Positions 1 through 11,160 of a DNA stretch of 64,000 nt are shown piece by piece. The number at the start of each line of letters is the position of its first letter. Positions within the stretch are counted from its first letter, which is position 1. The translations under genes were made by a program, and so were the position numbers. Source of the stretch: Myxocyprinus asiaticus (Eukaryota > Chordata > Actinopteri > Cypriniformes > Catostomidae); the NCBI RefSeq assembly GCF_019703515.2, contig NC_059356.1, positions 26,093,197-26,157,196 on the forward strand. Direction: 5' to 3'. A model generated the notes under the pieces. The model saw only the letters and a list, made by a program, of their open reading frames with translations. It was not told the DNA's origin and ran no database searches.

Positions 1-629
1 CGCAGTACACTTTTGTATGATTTTTAAAATTGTTTCTTATGATTTCGCCATTACAATTTCACCATCTTGTACTTACTGCAATTACTAAAATAGTAATTAC
101 TACAACTTGTCATGAGACCGGGTTGGCCGATACTGATATCTAGGGAGCAGGGTGTTTGATATAATGCAGATATACTGTATATAATATGATTTAATGGTTC
201 CAAACAAGATATTTTACAAATTATTTACTTAAAATTCACTAAAAATTTTGAAAACAAAATTTGTGATTTATCCTTGGACTGTTACTGACACTAGGATGAA
301 TCACCACTTCACCATTAATCTTCCAAGGGCACAGTTATTGGCCTCAAAATGGCAAATTCAGGCTGATTAATTGGCCTGGCTGATACATCTGTCTATCACT
401 AGCATAAACTGCATATAAGCTAGATAGATTGTTGAAGCATACTAAAGAGCTCAGTTCTACTGTCTTTATTTGGCTTATCACACCAGCATTGTATAACTCC
501 AATATAGAAGTATCCAATATAACTAATATTTTAATTAAACTAACAGACACATTTTAAATGATAAGTGCAGAACATGGACTCATCCGTTGAATGACTGAGG
601 CTGACAACGATTCCAAAACCACTGCCAAC
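1..629. other. AT-rich non-coding stretch, nothing recognised
   Basis: No reading frame longer than about 70 codons and no recognisable repeat ends. It runs up to the 8-bp duplication that flanks the hAT element at 638. Confidence 0.5.
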
Positions 630-637
630 CACATTAG

Positions 638-1478
638 CAGGGTTGGGAGGGTTACTTTTGAAATGTATTCCACTACTAGAAAAAAAGAAATTCAGAGATC
701 CAACATGAATTTTCTTGATAAAAAAATATGTTTGTTCTGTAACGATTAAGACAATGTATTGACATGCATTCTATTAGTATGCAGGGTACCTTTAAGACGC
801 TGACCATCTCATTTGCATATGCATGTGCTGTGTGATTAGAGAGTTACTCAGTATGTGTGCAGGTGCAGGAGGATGATGACCAATCTGCTCTCCCTGAACT
901 TTATTATACTTTTATGTTTTGTGACACTAATGGTTTGTTAATTTTCTCATGTATGAGAAGAGCGTGCAGCCTGTGTATCTGCTATTAAATGCGTGGAATA
1001 CAGACTTTTGCTGTTTGGCTCCGTGATTTGTTGGACTAAAGCATTTATCGCCGAGTAAATGCGTTACAAGTCCTGGTAACTTGTGCATGTAAAATGGCTA
1101 GAAATAGCATTTTAGCTTAGCGTAAAGCTGACAATTTACACAAGGTTTATTTTCATTTCTTCTGCTCCTAAATTACTTCTCTCTCTGCTCGTATGAATGT
1201 AACACATCATAAGAAAGTATTTCACCGCTGTTCAAATGCACTTTGGATCGCGTCATTTATATGAATAAATGTTTTCCATCTGAAAGGACTAAATATTAAA
1301 TTAAACAAATGACAATAAAATTCAAAGTAATCTCTTCAGTTATCAAAATACTTTTTGAATGTAACTGTATTCTAATTACCAATGATTTAAATTGAAACTG
1401 TAGTGGAATACAGTTACTTATATTTTGTATTTTAAATACATACTCCCGTTACATAAATTTCGTTACTACCTAACCCTG
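638..1478. mobile_element. Non-autonomous hAT element with perfect 8-bp target duplication
   Basis: The ends are imperfect inverted repeats: CAGGGTTGGG on the left, and the complement of CAGGGTTAGG on the right. Inside them is the pair with TATTCCACTAC (about 663) and GTAGTGGAATAC (about 1401). The flanking octamers CACATTAG at 630-637 and 1479-1486 are identical, which is the size of duplication made by hAT transposases. The 841-bp interior has no transposase frame, so the element must have been moved in trans. It resembles a common hAT-derived repeat of cyprinid genomes; the family name is not assigned. Confidence 0.85.
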
Positions 1479-1486
1479 CACATTAG

Positions 1487-2234
1487 TATTACAAACAGCA
1501 TTATTATACAGTCACTTCATATGAGCAGTTCCCCTCCATCTCAACTGTCTCCCTGCTTGCCCTGATTTAAATGGAGATGACACCATTGTCATATAAGTTA
1601 CTGCACCTGTGCAAACCCAACAAGACTGAAAACAACCACACAACCTTTATGTTTTTGTTAGCATGTGTATTTATCTTCATGCAAAAGGTCTCTGTCAATG
1701 AACTACAAACACTCACTGACTGACACGCAAGCCTCAGGGTATGATGACAGTACATGTAAAGCCACACCATTTTGTCCAGTGTTTAATTGCAAAGTCTTTT
1801 TACGAAGTCTTAATGCAAACACGGCTGATCAGGTCACAAAACTGAATGGGTACAATGCAGAGATGTGCCTTTTATGTGAGGAAATCCACAAATTACTGTG
1901 TACAATGTAGAGCAAGCATACATTGACTACTATTGGAACATGTTTCAATTACTTCTTTTTTTGACCACTTTAGTAAAACTTCTAATTGATTAAAATGTTA
2001 ACTATTGTTCTTTAAAAGTGATCTAGATTACTAATTACTAGGTTTAATTTACTGATACAAAATATAGGTGTTCGATCAATTGAAATATTCATCTTTGAAC
2101 ATCAAGATCTAGAAGAACTGACAGCCATACACAGCTGTCTCAGTTTCACAGGGTCATCTATCACAGACAGGGTTAAACTGTTTAAGCTGTTGCGAACCTG
2201 TAGAGAGCAGCATTTGATATAATCAGATTCTTCT
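1487..2234. other. Non-coding, nothing recognised
   Basis: Short AT-rich reading frames only (up to 81 codons, with no domain). No repeat ends recognised. Confidence 0.45.
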
Positions 2235-2852
2235 CTATACCATCAACTCGTCCTTACCGTAAATGGGGTGGAGCGACTGTAGTAACGCTCTTGCATTTCC
2301 CTGTCTTGGGAGCCGAAACATATTTGCTGTACATTTTCCCCACATATACACAAACAAATCATGAACTAAACCGCTTCTAAGTGCATGTACTCTTAATGTC
2401 ATTTTAAATAGTTCGCTGCGGGTTGAAAAGGGCATCAATATTTCCCCGCAACGTGCATTGAATTGCACTAAACTGGGATACGCGACGAAGACCGCTCGTT
2501 TAGGAGCCTTGTAGGATTTCAGTGGACCCGTTTCGATTTTTGGAAGCAGTTTGACGTTCTTCATAAGTGAGTGGGTGAGTAATTGTCCTCCGGTCAGCTG
2601 TCGTGTTGAGCTTCTCACTTCAGAGTTGTCCTCTAATGGTGCGCGCGAAAGCGCAGAGTCGTAAAACATCTGCGCCAATTGTCGGGACTGCGCTGATGTT
2701 TTATAGCTCTGCACTTTGCGCGCAACATGAAGTGAGGTGAAAAGTAAAAGGGCTATTTGCCAAGTTCGGCTCAGCATACACGCCAGAAGGCAAATCACAT
2801 TAGTTCCCATTACTGTAGTGTGGATAAAGGGATATAGACGGTGTATACCCAT
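2235..2852 (-). CDS. Unrecognised 205-codon open frame, possibly an exon
   Basis: This is the longest open frame outside transposons and known exons. It has a hydrophobic N-terminal stretch (about residues 17-42 after the first Met) and then a basic, Ser/Leu-rich remainder with few cysteines. I recognise no family. Near its 3' end the minus strand reads CATTTACG then GTAAGG, a good splice donor at about 2245. Just upstream are acceptor-like sites (CCTCACAG and CACTACAG). It lies downstream of the CRE-TATA pair at 3659-3677 on the same strand. A frame of this length is not rare by chance in 64 kb, so it may be meaningless. It could also be an exon of a single-pass membrane or secreted protein. 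Confidence 0.22.
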   Translation of the reverse strand: MGIHRLYPFIHTTVMGTNVICLLACMLSRTWQIALLLFTSLHVARKVQSYKTSAQSRQLAQMFYDSALSRAPLEDNSEVRSSTRQLTGGQLLTHSLMKNVKLLPKIETGPLKSYKAPKRAVFVAYPSLVQFNARCGEILMPFSTRSELFKMTLRVHALRSGLVHDLFVYMWGKCTANMFRLPRQGNARALLQSLHPIYGKDELMV

Positions 2853-2931
2853 TAATAATATACTTTCACTTGCCCCTGTGAGGAGTCAGTGTCATAGGAA
2901 CATTTACTAGGTAATTTAGGTACATATTTTC

Positions 2932-3186
2932 TCACATAAGTTTTGGCAGTACATTCGTGGGTGGTAATAAATCAATCATTTCACCCTGTTGCATAGCCGA
3001 GTGTTTATCATTCAGCAGTGTAGTTTTATGAGGCTGTAACTTATAGGCCCTTTTGGATAACATTTTCAGTTTAACATGCAAAGACATAAATATACAGCAG
3101 GCACAAAAATAACAAACAAACAAACAAAATAAAAAAACCCTTAACATCCAACTTGATTTTGCGTCAGCCTTCGCTGTTTTTTTCAA
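2932..3186 (-). CDS. Unrecognised short frame with one membrane segment, possibly an exon
   Basis: An 84-codon frame. A basic start is followed by a strongly hydrophobic, Cys-rich segment (about residues 15-36), then a polar tail, like the N-terminus of a type II membrane protein. Near the end the minus strand reads AAACTTAT then GTGAGA, a plausible donor. Joining it to the two nearest downstream acceptors gives immediate stops, so I cannot link it to the frame at 2235-2852. No family recognised. Confidence 0.18.
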   Translation of the reverse strand: MKKTAKADAKSSWMLRVFLFCLFVCYFCACCIFMSLHVKLKMLSKRAYKLQPHKTTLLNDKHSAMQQGEMIDLLPPTNVLPKLM

Positions 3187-3658
3187 ACTGCTTTCATATA
3201 TAAACGCGGCGTCTTTTATCTGTGCGCCGCGTCTCGCGCAGGAGCACCGCGTTTTTTAGACGTCGTGTCAAGGTAAAACTTAAACTGTCTCTACATATTA
3301 ATTGGCAGGATATTTTTGCTTGGCTTCTGCGGATGTTACACAGAATACTAAATAAGAGGATACGAGCTCGTGGTCATGACGGGCTGAATAATTAAGTGCA
3401 TGGGTATAATGAGGACACGCAGGCATCCTTTAAGAACCCAGACGGTGGGAACATATGCGATAAACAGTCCTCCGGTCGTACTCAGGTTTCAAAGGAGAAC
3501 TATTTACAAGTAGTGCAGCACACTTGGATGTGACTTGACACGTTTCCTTACGTGTCCCGCATTTGGGAGCGAATTCGCTATTGCGGTTAAAAGAACGCGA
3601 GAGGAAGAAAGGGAGTCCAGTTGCATAACAGCGCAGCTGACGTCCAGAAGTGCATTCG

Positions 3659-3677
3659 TTATATACTGCTGACGTCA
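3659..3677 (-). promoter_or_regulatory. CRE followed by TATA box, firing toward the minus strand
   Basis: On the minus strand a perfect cAMP-response element TGACGTCA (3670-3677) is followed after four bases by GTATATAA (3659-3666). More GACGTC cores lie at about 3639 and 3258. The surroundings (3.18-3.76 kb) are rich in CpG, unlike the rest of the window. A start site near 3630 is expected. The first ATG after it (3626) opens a 25-codon frame that ends at a GTAAGG donor (coding part 3552-3626), which could be a first exon. The CRE is palindromic, so only the TATA box gives direction. A plus-strand reading, for example as a distal thra promoter, is not excluded. Confidence 0.4.
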
Positions 3678-3759
3678 GAGCGGCCGTCGCGGGTGCGCGC
3701 GGGTCAAACGAGGGAAAGCCAGCCTGGCGCACTATACTGTGTGAACAGCATGCACTCTG

Positions 3760-4532
3760 CGAATGTACAGACGAGCCTGTGCTTTTCTGCCCTCGTTGCT
3801 GTGGTGTCCTTAAGCAGTCGTGAGACTAACCATTCAAAAATGGTGTCCTCGAAAGTGTTCTATTTGCAGTGCTCTATATACAGTCCTGTATTTGCATTGG
3901 ATATCCGAGTGAACACTCACCAGATTTAGCTCAGCAGTCATGTCTGTACATGCATAAAGCATGTATGACATGGATTATAATAACAATAACAGCAGTAATA
4001 ACAACAGATGTTGCAGCCTTAGGCAGTCATGATAAGTGTTACAACTGCCTGGGCAAAAACAATCAGAGCAATTCGCCTAATGTCCAGTGCAGTAGAGAAC
4101 ATCTCAGAGTTTAAGTGCAGCCTACTCGATTTCATAATGCAAGACTGGGTTCTTTGTGTATTTAAATGTTTTGTATTTAAATGGCATGGGATCAGGAATG
4201 AGCCATGTTGCTTATTTTTAAGTCTTTTATTATTATTATTATAGATTTGTCTGCACATGCTTTAAGCTCATGGGTCTCTTAGATTCTTAAGTTTCCATAT
4301 TCATTCAGTGAAGTCTAACAAAATAGAACATACACTTAACAGCATCTGATGCAGGCTTTGATATGCTGTCTTTTATTAATGAAGACCTCTTCCTCTTAAC
4401 AAATTTCACTTGTGAAATTTGTGCTCTACTTTCTTACAATTATAATTGTAGTAACAAATCTACAGTAATAAGAGTGACATTGCATTTCTGGGTGTGATGT
4501 GGTGTAAGGATAGAAGTTTGACAAGTATATTG
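3760..4532. other. Non-coding, nothing recognised
   Basis: Short AT-rich frames only. It leads into the direct repeat that begins at 4533. Confidence 0.4.
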
Positions 4533-4653
4533 TGTTGTGATTTTTTCTGAAGTGAGGGTTAAATGTTTTTTTGCAAAAAATAAAAAAAATAATAAAATAA
4601 AATGGAAGAAGTTGTGACTCAGGGTTAATGGTATTGATCCAATAGAGAAACAG
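4533..4653. repeat. Direct repeat, copy A
   Basis: About 120 bp, starting TGTTGTGATTTTTTCTGAAG and ending AATAGAGAAACAG. It is repeated in the same direction at 4953-5062 with about 10 small differences. It lies just outside the left arm of the palindromic element at 4698. Confidence 0.8.
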
Positions 4654-4697
4654 AGCCTCCAAAATAAATTTTGCCTATGGCCTCTTAATGTCAAGAA

Positions 4698-5989
4698 CCG
4701 GCCATGACCACAGTGGCCCTGACTGAAAGTAAATTGGGTCATACATGAGTCTACCAATCTTGTGTATTTGTGTCCAAAGAATTGCTTCAGTTAGTTACTT
4801 AAGATTAGTTTCAAGAACATTAATTAGTACCCTAGTGTAAGACCTGAATCCTGAACCCAAAATCAATCTTGAATCAGATGATTGAGACATTAACATTCCA
4901 GCTTTGCTTTACAATCTGTTTATAACCTATAAATAGATTGTAAAGTATATCCTGTTGTGATTTTTTCTGAAGTGGGGGTTAAATGTTTTTGCAAAAAATA
5001 AATAAATAAAATGCAAGAAGTTGTGTCTCAGGGTTAACGGTATTGATCCAGTAGAGAAACAGGCCGTCTTATCTATATTTATTTATAGATATTAATTTAA
5101 CTTGCATCAAATCAGAACTGATTATATTATTTTTTAATGCAGAAGGCCTCAAAAGCCATGTGGCATTTGTGCTGCTTTGGAGATAAGTCTTTGATGGAAA
5201 TAATTTGGCCATCATGTTCAAAGAGGGCACCAATCTATGTGATAAACACATTTTTCTCCCAGTTCCTCTATATTGTATGTCATCTATAAGATCCAGCACT
5301 GGAAATATATGTCTTAGTAGTAGACGCATCTTGTATGAGTTCTGTATTGAAGAAATGTGCCCAGTTGCCATCGATCACCACTCAGCAATTTTTGAAGACC
5401 AAACAACAAGACCTTTGTGTTACTGTTGATTAGACTCTGCAATAGAACTCACTGACAGATGGCTATGGTCTCATGGCCACTGTAATGATGAACGCAGTCA
5501 TCAATGAGCCATCCACTTTGTGGCCACTGAGTGCTCTCATCCTTAACTGCAAAGGACTGACCTTGAGTCACTCATCCCACCACTTTTAAGATTTAATGAA
5601 CTGCCATCGTCAGATGTTATCTCAGCAAATATTTATGATAATATGAGTACAGGCATTGTGACTACAAAAGAGGATCTGCTATACTATAGATGTAATTTGA
5701 TATATGCAGCATAAACTGTAAGATTACATGAATCATATAGAAACTAGCATGAAAGCTTTAACTGAAGATGTTAAGGTTGTAAAGCAAAGCTGGAATGTTA
5801 ATGTCTCAAACATCAGATTCAAGATTGATTTTGGGTTCAGGATTCAGGTCTTACACTAGGGTACTAATTAATGTTCTTGAAACTAATCTTAAGTAACTAA
5901 CTGAAGCAATTCTTTGTACACAAATACAAATGGTAGACTCATGTTTGACCCAATTTACTTTCAGTCAGGGCCACTGTGGTCATGGCCGG
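4698..5989. mobile_element. 1.3-kb element with about 215-bp inverted arms
   Basis: The left arm (4698-4914) starts CCGGCCATGACC. The right arm (5778-5989) ends GGTCATGGCCGG and is its reverse complement with only scattered mismatches, so the arms can fold back along most of their length. The 860-bp interior has no convincing coding frame; the best is 100 codons with no domain. No clear target duplication was seen next to the arms. This looks like a long-TIR non-autonomous DNA transposon or fold-back element. Confidence 0.8.
4953..5062. repeat. Direct repeat, copy B
   Basis: Second copy of the 4533-4653 unit, here just inside the left arm of the palindromic element. A local duplication spanning the left arm, or an insertion into a pre-existing repeat, could produce this order. 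Confidence 0.8.
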
Positions 5990-6155
5990 AGTTTGTAATG
6001 CCAACAAAACTACATTTGGTAAGAAACCTAATTAAGTTTGGACATTGAAACCTGTTTGAGTCAAAAGATTAGAGTCTCTAGTTTCCTTCGATGTGCCGTT
6101 TTTTAAATTTTAGCGATTTATCATGAAATGCCACGCTGCTAAACACAATGTACAC

Positions 6156-6437
6156 TAGGGTTGCTCCAATACCACAATTTTGGCTTCGTTACGATACCAG
6201 CCCTGGGACCTCGGTATCGATACTAACTTGATACTTGGAAAAAAAAAAAAAAACTGAAATTATACAAAATATTACTTGTCTAAAAGAACTGCATAAAGTC
6301 TTATAGATACAAATTATGTCTTTTCTGTTTTAATTTTTCTGGATTCCATGTTAAAGGTTTTAATTAAATGTTATGATCAAATTGTGTTTAATCAAATACA
6401 TGTACAGCTTTAATCAAATAAAAATATATTAATTTTC

Positions 6438-6503
<66 letters not shown>

Positions 6504-7257
6504 GACTTCAGTACACTTGCTTATGTGTTATTGCTTACAGATAATAATACTAATATTTTAACCATTTCGTGTTACAATGAATATTATTGAGACTGCTTTG
6601 AATATTACACTTTTATACAGTAATAATATTTTTCTGTTGTAATATCTTCAATTTCATGCAATCAGTTGAGCTCTCATTTCAGTGGGACTTTTATTTTGAA
6701 AGATCTTTAAAGTTCTTCCTGTTTCTGAAGGGTTCGTTATATCAAGCTTCCTGTGACTCACGAGCTGAAATCTCCGAGCTGCAATGGAGAAAGAGTTCAT
6801 TTGAGAGTTCACAGCCGTTTATACACTAAACACACTGCTCTGGGGCTCTGCAGATGGATACTATTGGACACACTGCATGAAAATCAAGCATTATTAGTGT
6901 GTGTTGCATTTGTGTGTGTGTTCGTATGCGTGCCTGTGTGTGTGGGTTCCTGTGCGTACCTGTGTATGTGTGAAGGAGATGACTCATACTCATACTGTGG
7001 CACGAAGCGCATGTGACTGTATATTATTTCATTAAATGACATCCTTCTGCTGTTTAATGATCACACTTGGCCATATAGAGGCTTTTTTATTATTATTTTC
7101 AAATGGTATTTGATTTTATCACAAACCTCACATTACATTACATTTTGCTAATGACAGCATACTTTAATATGGTACAGAAATTAACAACAAGATGATATCG
7201 TACCATTTAAATTTTTTTTTGCATCACAATATTTTGTTAGTATACTGCACAACCCTA
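6156..7257. mobile_element. Non-autonomous hAT-type element with 7 of 8 matching target duplication
   Basis: The ends are TAGGGTTG on the left and CAACCCTA on the right. The octamers outside are ATGTACAC (6148-6155) and ATGTACAT (7258-7265), which differ at one base. There is no transposase frame inside. A 60-bp TA microsatellite sits at 6441-6500. The left end (ATACCAC, TCGGTATCGATAC) resembles the common fish hAT repeats that begin AGGGTTG; family not assigned. Confidence 0.7.
6441..6500. repeat. (TA)n microsatellite
   Basis: Uninterrupted TA dinucleotides for 60 bp inside the hAT-type element. Confidence 0.97.
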
Positions 7258-7320
7258 ATGTACATATATGTGGACATAAATTTTTAGGAAAACATTTTGC
7301 TGTAAAAGATACAGTATACA

Positions 7321-7728
7321 TACAGTACTGTGCAAAAGTTTAAGGCACTTGTGAAAAATGTTGCATAAAGAGGATGTCTTAAAAAATAATGAAATATATA
7401 GTTTTCATTTAAAAAAGCTAAATCAATATTCAGTGTGACAACCTTTGCCTTTAAAACAGCACCAATTCTCCTAGGTATACTTGGACACAGTTTTTCTTGG
7501 TTGTTGGCAGATAGGATGTTCCAAGCTTCTTGGAGAATTCACCACAGTTCTTCTATCTATTTAGGCTGTCTCAATTGCTTCTGTCTCTTCATGTAATCTC
7601 AGACTGACACGATGTTCAGTGGGGGGCTCTGTTTCCTATTGACACACTAAAGCTGAAGATATAAATAACCATCTTAAGACAAATGGTTTTGTGAAACAGC
7701 TAATGTGCCTAAGACTTTTGCACAGTAC

Positions 7729-7732
<4 letters not shown>
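7321..7732 (-). mobile_element. Short Tc1/mariner remnant
   Basis: The ends are inverted: CAGTACTGTGCAAAAG at about 7323, and CTTTTGCACAGTACTG ending at 7730, with TA dinucleotides beside them. Read on the minus strand, the interior keeps the C-terminal part of a Tc1 transposase (a PRRIGAVLKAK-like stretch near 7465, preceded by QEAWN) with stops. At 0.4 kb it is an internally deleted, dead copy. Confidence 0.8.

Positions 7733-7734
<2 letters not shown>

Positions 7735-7787
<53 letters not shown>
7735..7787. repeat. (TA)n microsatellite
   Basis: TA repeat directly beside the right end of the Tc1 remnant. Tc1 elements insert at TA, so the repeat may have been the target or may have grown from it. 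Confidence 0.95.
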
Positions 7788-7788
<1 letters not shown>

Positions 7789-7789
7789 C

Positions 7790-8620
7790 ACAAAAAATAG
7801 TTTGAGATCAAACATTATTCAGTGGACCCCCTGCAGTATGACCGTTGAACCCCTGTTGAAGACCCCTGTATTAGAAAACAAAGCATAAATGGTACTATGC
7901 TCTCAAAGATTCAAATTGTGTTAAATTGTGCCAGACCCTGTATATTAAATGAACAAATGTCCCTGTGTACCTTGACAATATGAAGTGTCAATGTCCTGAC
8001 TGTACAAAGAGGCAGCTTTTGTAAAGAGTGGCACATATGCACTGGAAAATGGCTCTCTACGGGACGCATAAGTCCTGAAGAGAGCCATTTCACATTACAG
8101 TCACTGGACTGTAACCAGAAGATTGAAGTAGATCACATTTCATTTGCCTCCCTCTGCCCCCTCACTAACCTATGATTGTTGATTGATCCTATGCGTGTGC
8201 GTGAGTGTATGTGAAAGAGGAAGAGAGAAAAGTGTCATTTATATTCCTACTTGGTGATTTATGTGTTTGTCAGTTTGTCATTCTTACTGTTTTTCCTCAG
8301 AACTGTGTGTTTGTCTTTCTGCTATAGTGTGTCATGTGTCCACTACGCTGGGAACATAAATATGTGGTGTGACACTTATGATATTGCCACACCCTGAACG
8401 CCATAGAGACAAAGTATAGGCTTATATTAATTTACGGAGACACATAACTCATGGAATACTGATTTGTGTACACAATGAGTAACACACCTCCTGTAGCTTA
8501 AATCACCTCAGAAAACAATAGCTTCTAGCAGTCCATGTGATGTGACTGTGTCTTGGATTATTTGGCATTCAACCATCCATATGTATACTGATCTTTGTAA
8601 TGCAACTTGTTATAGACTGA
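7790..8620. other. Non-coding, nothing recognised
   Basis: No gene, and no repeat ends recognised. Confidence 0.4.
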
Positions 8621-8622
8621 AG

Positions 8623-9128
8623 TTAAAGGAACAGTTCACTCGAAAATTCAAAAAATGACAATATTGTCGGAAAATCTTCTGCTCTGTTGCAGCTCTAAAA
8701 ATCTCATTCTCCATTTTGCATTTGTGAACTGGGGCATCATGTTTGCTTAATAAGTAGGTGAGAACTAATTGTGTGTCGCGATAATGACGTCAAACCTGGC
8801 ATGATGCGTTGAGGCACCATTTTTTTAATCTGAACATAATTACGAATAAGATTTTAGAGTAAGGAAGAGGAAGATTATCGGTGAATAATGAATTTTGGCC
8901 AATTGCTTACACAAAGTTATTGTATAACTTCAGAAGACATGGAAAATAGCACATGAGTCATATTGATTACTTTTACTGTACTTTTATGGTATTTTTTTTT
9001 TGGTGATTTTTGGACATTGACACAATGGTGGTCACAATGAACTGCCTTGTGTATAAGAGCTGCATAAAAATTTCAAAAATGTTTCCAAAAATTCAAAATG
9101 ATTCATTTTGTGTGAACTATTCCTTTAA
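8623..9128. mobile_element. Palindromic short DNA element, TTAAAGG family
   Basis: It begins TTAAAGGAACAGTTCACT and ends GTGTGAACTATTCCTTTAA, which are reverse complements with few mismatches. No coding frame. This family, with ends close to TTAAAGGGATAGTTCACCC, recurs many times in the window. Confidence 0.75.
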
Positions 9129-9172
9129 TGGACTGTTGCATTAGAGGGAATTGAGGGTCTAAAAATGCTATG

Positions 9173-9639
9173 CTAAAGGTACACTACAGAGGATATCTCA
9201 TTTACTTTTTTCATTAGAAATGCAAAAAAAAAAAAAAAGTAAAATATATGTAAAATATTGAGTTTACATTCAGAGCTGTCGGGTTCGATTTGGTGGAAAT
9301 TTCAGGCTTTTAGCCTTTTGTGTTTGAGTCATGTCCTTAATCAAGGAAAAGATGGTCAGGCGGCAGATATGCGATTTACTTGCTCACGTTACATATTTTT
9401 CGGATACATTTCTTTTATGATTTTCTTCTTACTGTCAGTGACTCCTGGTGTAGTTAGTCAGATCTGCTCTGATATGGTGATCACAGGCAACCGGGTATAC
9501 CTCAAACCATCACATTTATTCACCCTAAAGTAGCATACTAGTATGCCATTCCAAACTCAGCTGTGTTCCAAGTAAATTGCAATTTTATGTTTCAACCACT
9601 GATGTTGATAGAGCCCAGAATTATGCAGTGTACCTTTAA
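9173..9639. mobile_element. Short DNA element with CTAAAGGTACACT-type ends
   Basis: The left end CTAAAGGTACACTAC and the right end GCAGTGTACCTTTAAG are inverted relative to each other. No transposase. Only about 13 bases at the ends match, so the call is moderate. Confidence 0.5.
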
Positions 9640-9819
9640 GAACAATGTTTTTTTGTGTGTCCCTCTTCCTCTTTTTGTTCCGCCCATTAACTGTTCACAT
9701 TTATCATATATTAAGCAAGAGAGAACTGTCAAAATCAAAAGAGGTCACAGACAGTCTAAAAAAAACCACTTGGACCCATGGCCATGTTCAAGTGGATATT
9801 CTTCATGCATATCGCAACC

Positions 9820-10049
9820 TACGGGGCAGGGAGGAGAATTTATAGTAAAAAAGGACCCACACCTATCATATCGCTTCTGAAAATTTTGGTTTGTAAATCT
9901 TGCATTGTATGGAGCTACAGAGCAGAAATATTCTTCTAAAAATCTTAATTTGTGTTCTTCAGAAAAAAGAAAGTTATACACATCTTGGATGTTGTGAGAG
10001 TGAGTAAATGATGAGAGAATTTTCATTTTTGGGTGCACTACTCCTTTAA
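9820..10049. mobile_element. Right half of a TTAAAGG-family element
   Basis: It contains the family's internal words (GAGAATTTATAGTAAAAAAGG, ATATTCTTCTAAAAATCTT, AGTGAGTAAATGATGAGAG with minor changes) and ends ACTACTCCTTTAA. The left terminus is missing. Confidence 0.65.
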
Positions 10050-10627
10050 GATGGAACTCAGTGTGACCTCATTGTGTATTCATGTTAGTTTGTGTACCAT
10101 CAAGGTATCTACAGGAGACTGCTCCCTATAGATCCATTCCATTGTGTTTTATCTGGATTGACCCTTAGCCTGGTCTGCTGTACTGTGTGTGTCATGTATC
10201 TTGTTCCCAGGAAGAAGAAAGCTGTGTACGGTACGAAGTTGTAATCATGACAGATTTTGACTAATCAATAGATATGAGTAGTTTTGTTTCTCACAGTATG
10301 TGAAGATGCTTTTGATGAGATTTTAATCAGAGATGAGTGTTAGACAGGAAACAGGTTTTTCAGACAGATTTTCTATCAAACCCTAAAAACAGCTAGACGC
10401 AGTGCAACAAATGAAACAGAACACAGGTGTCTCGAGGTGCATTTTAAAATATTGAAGCTCTTTTTAACTTGACACGGATTTAAAATCCATCGGTCCTGTG
10501 TGAGACTCTAAAGAAACAGCAAGATGCACTGCAGCAGTCAAAGATGTCCATCTAATGCATGATTACATCAGAAAACAAATGAAACACAGACATGCGCAAA
10601 AACATGTTTGGTGTGAAAAGCCCCTGT
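10050..10627. other. Non-coding flank of the gypsy element
   Basis: No gene recognised. The last five bases (CCTGT, 10623-10627) nearly match CCTGC at 15999-16003 and are the likely target duplication of the retrotransposon. Confidence 0.5.
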
Positions 10628-11148
10628 TGTTGGAGCCAGGATTTGAACTGGGGTCCTTGATGTAAGACTCTTAATTTCCACCACTGAGCCACAGAAGGGA
10701 GTTGAACTTGATAGTCAGACGAGCTCTTATAAGAACTCAGAAGAGTTTATTAACAAAAATAGCAAAAGAGTACAAAAGCAATTTCTTACTGACAATCACA
10801 AAAAGCAGAAAAATCTTTAGTCCAGAAAAGGATCTGAAAGGAGGAAAAATAATCTCCAAAAAACTCAGGAAAAAGATAAAAACAGCAAAAAATAAACACG
10901 GGGAAAGAACAAACCAAAAGGCTTACTAAGTTTAGTACTTGGAACTAGAGCAAACTTACAGCAGTAACTGGCTAGGAACATCAATAACCAAGCAAAGAAA
11001 CAAAAGGAAGTGAACAACTTAAATACACAGTCCAGAACGAGGCACAGGTGAAAACAATAACACATGATAAAATGGCGGGAAACTGAAAAGAAATACAATG
11101 AGGGCCTCTAGTGGCCAAAATAAAACATTAAAGCAGAAAACTCTGACA
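10628..11148 (-). repeat. 3' LTR of the gypsy element
   Basis: 521 bp, TGTTGG...TGACA on the plus strand. By eye it matches the other LTR (15473-15998) at roughly 95 percent, with small indels in A-rich runs. The greatest differences are in the first 45 bases, which also contain the Pol III-like boxes. Confidence 0.92.
10639..10691 (-). promoter_or_regulatory. tRNA-like A and B boxes in the LTR
   Basis: On the minus strand TGGCTCAGTGG (10681-10691) is a perfect Pol III A box. AGTTCAAATCC (10639-10649) matches the B box GGTTCGANTCC at 9 of 11 positions. They are 31 bases apart, as in a tRNA gene. The acceptor stem does not pair, so this is tRNA-like rather than a tRNA gene. The other LTR has the same boxes at 15484-15536. 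Confidence 0.6.
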
Positions 11149-11160
11149 GGACCCCTCCCT

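Noticed and set aside
2235..2852. Idea that the frame is csf3, because CSF3 is near THRA in mammals
   Set aside because: I see no cytokine helix pattern or cysteine arrangement that supports it; position alone is not enough.
3621..3929. 102-codon plus-strand frame over the CRE-TATA patch
   Set aside because: No domain, overlaps the promoter elements, and composition follows the CpG-rich patch rather than codon structure.
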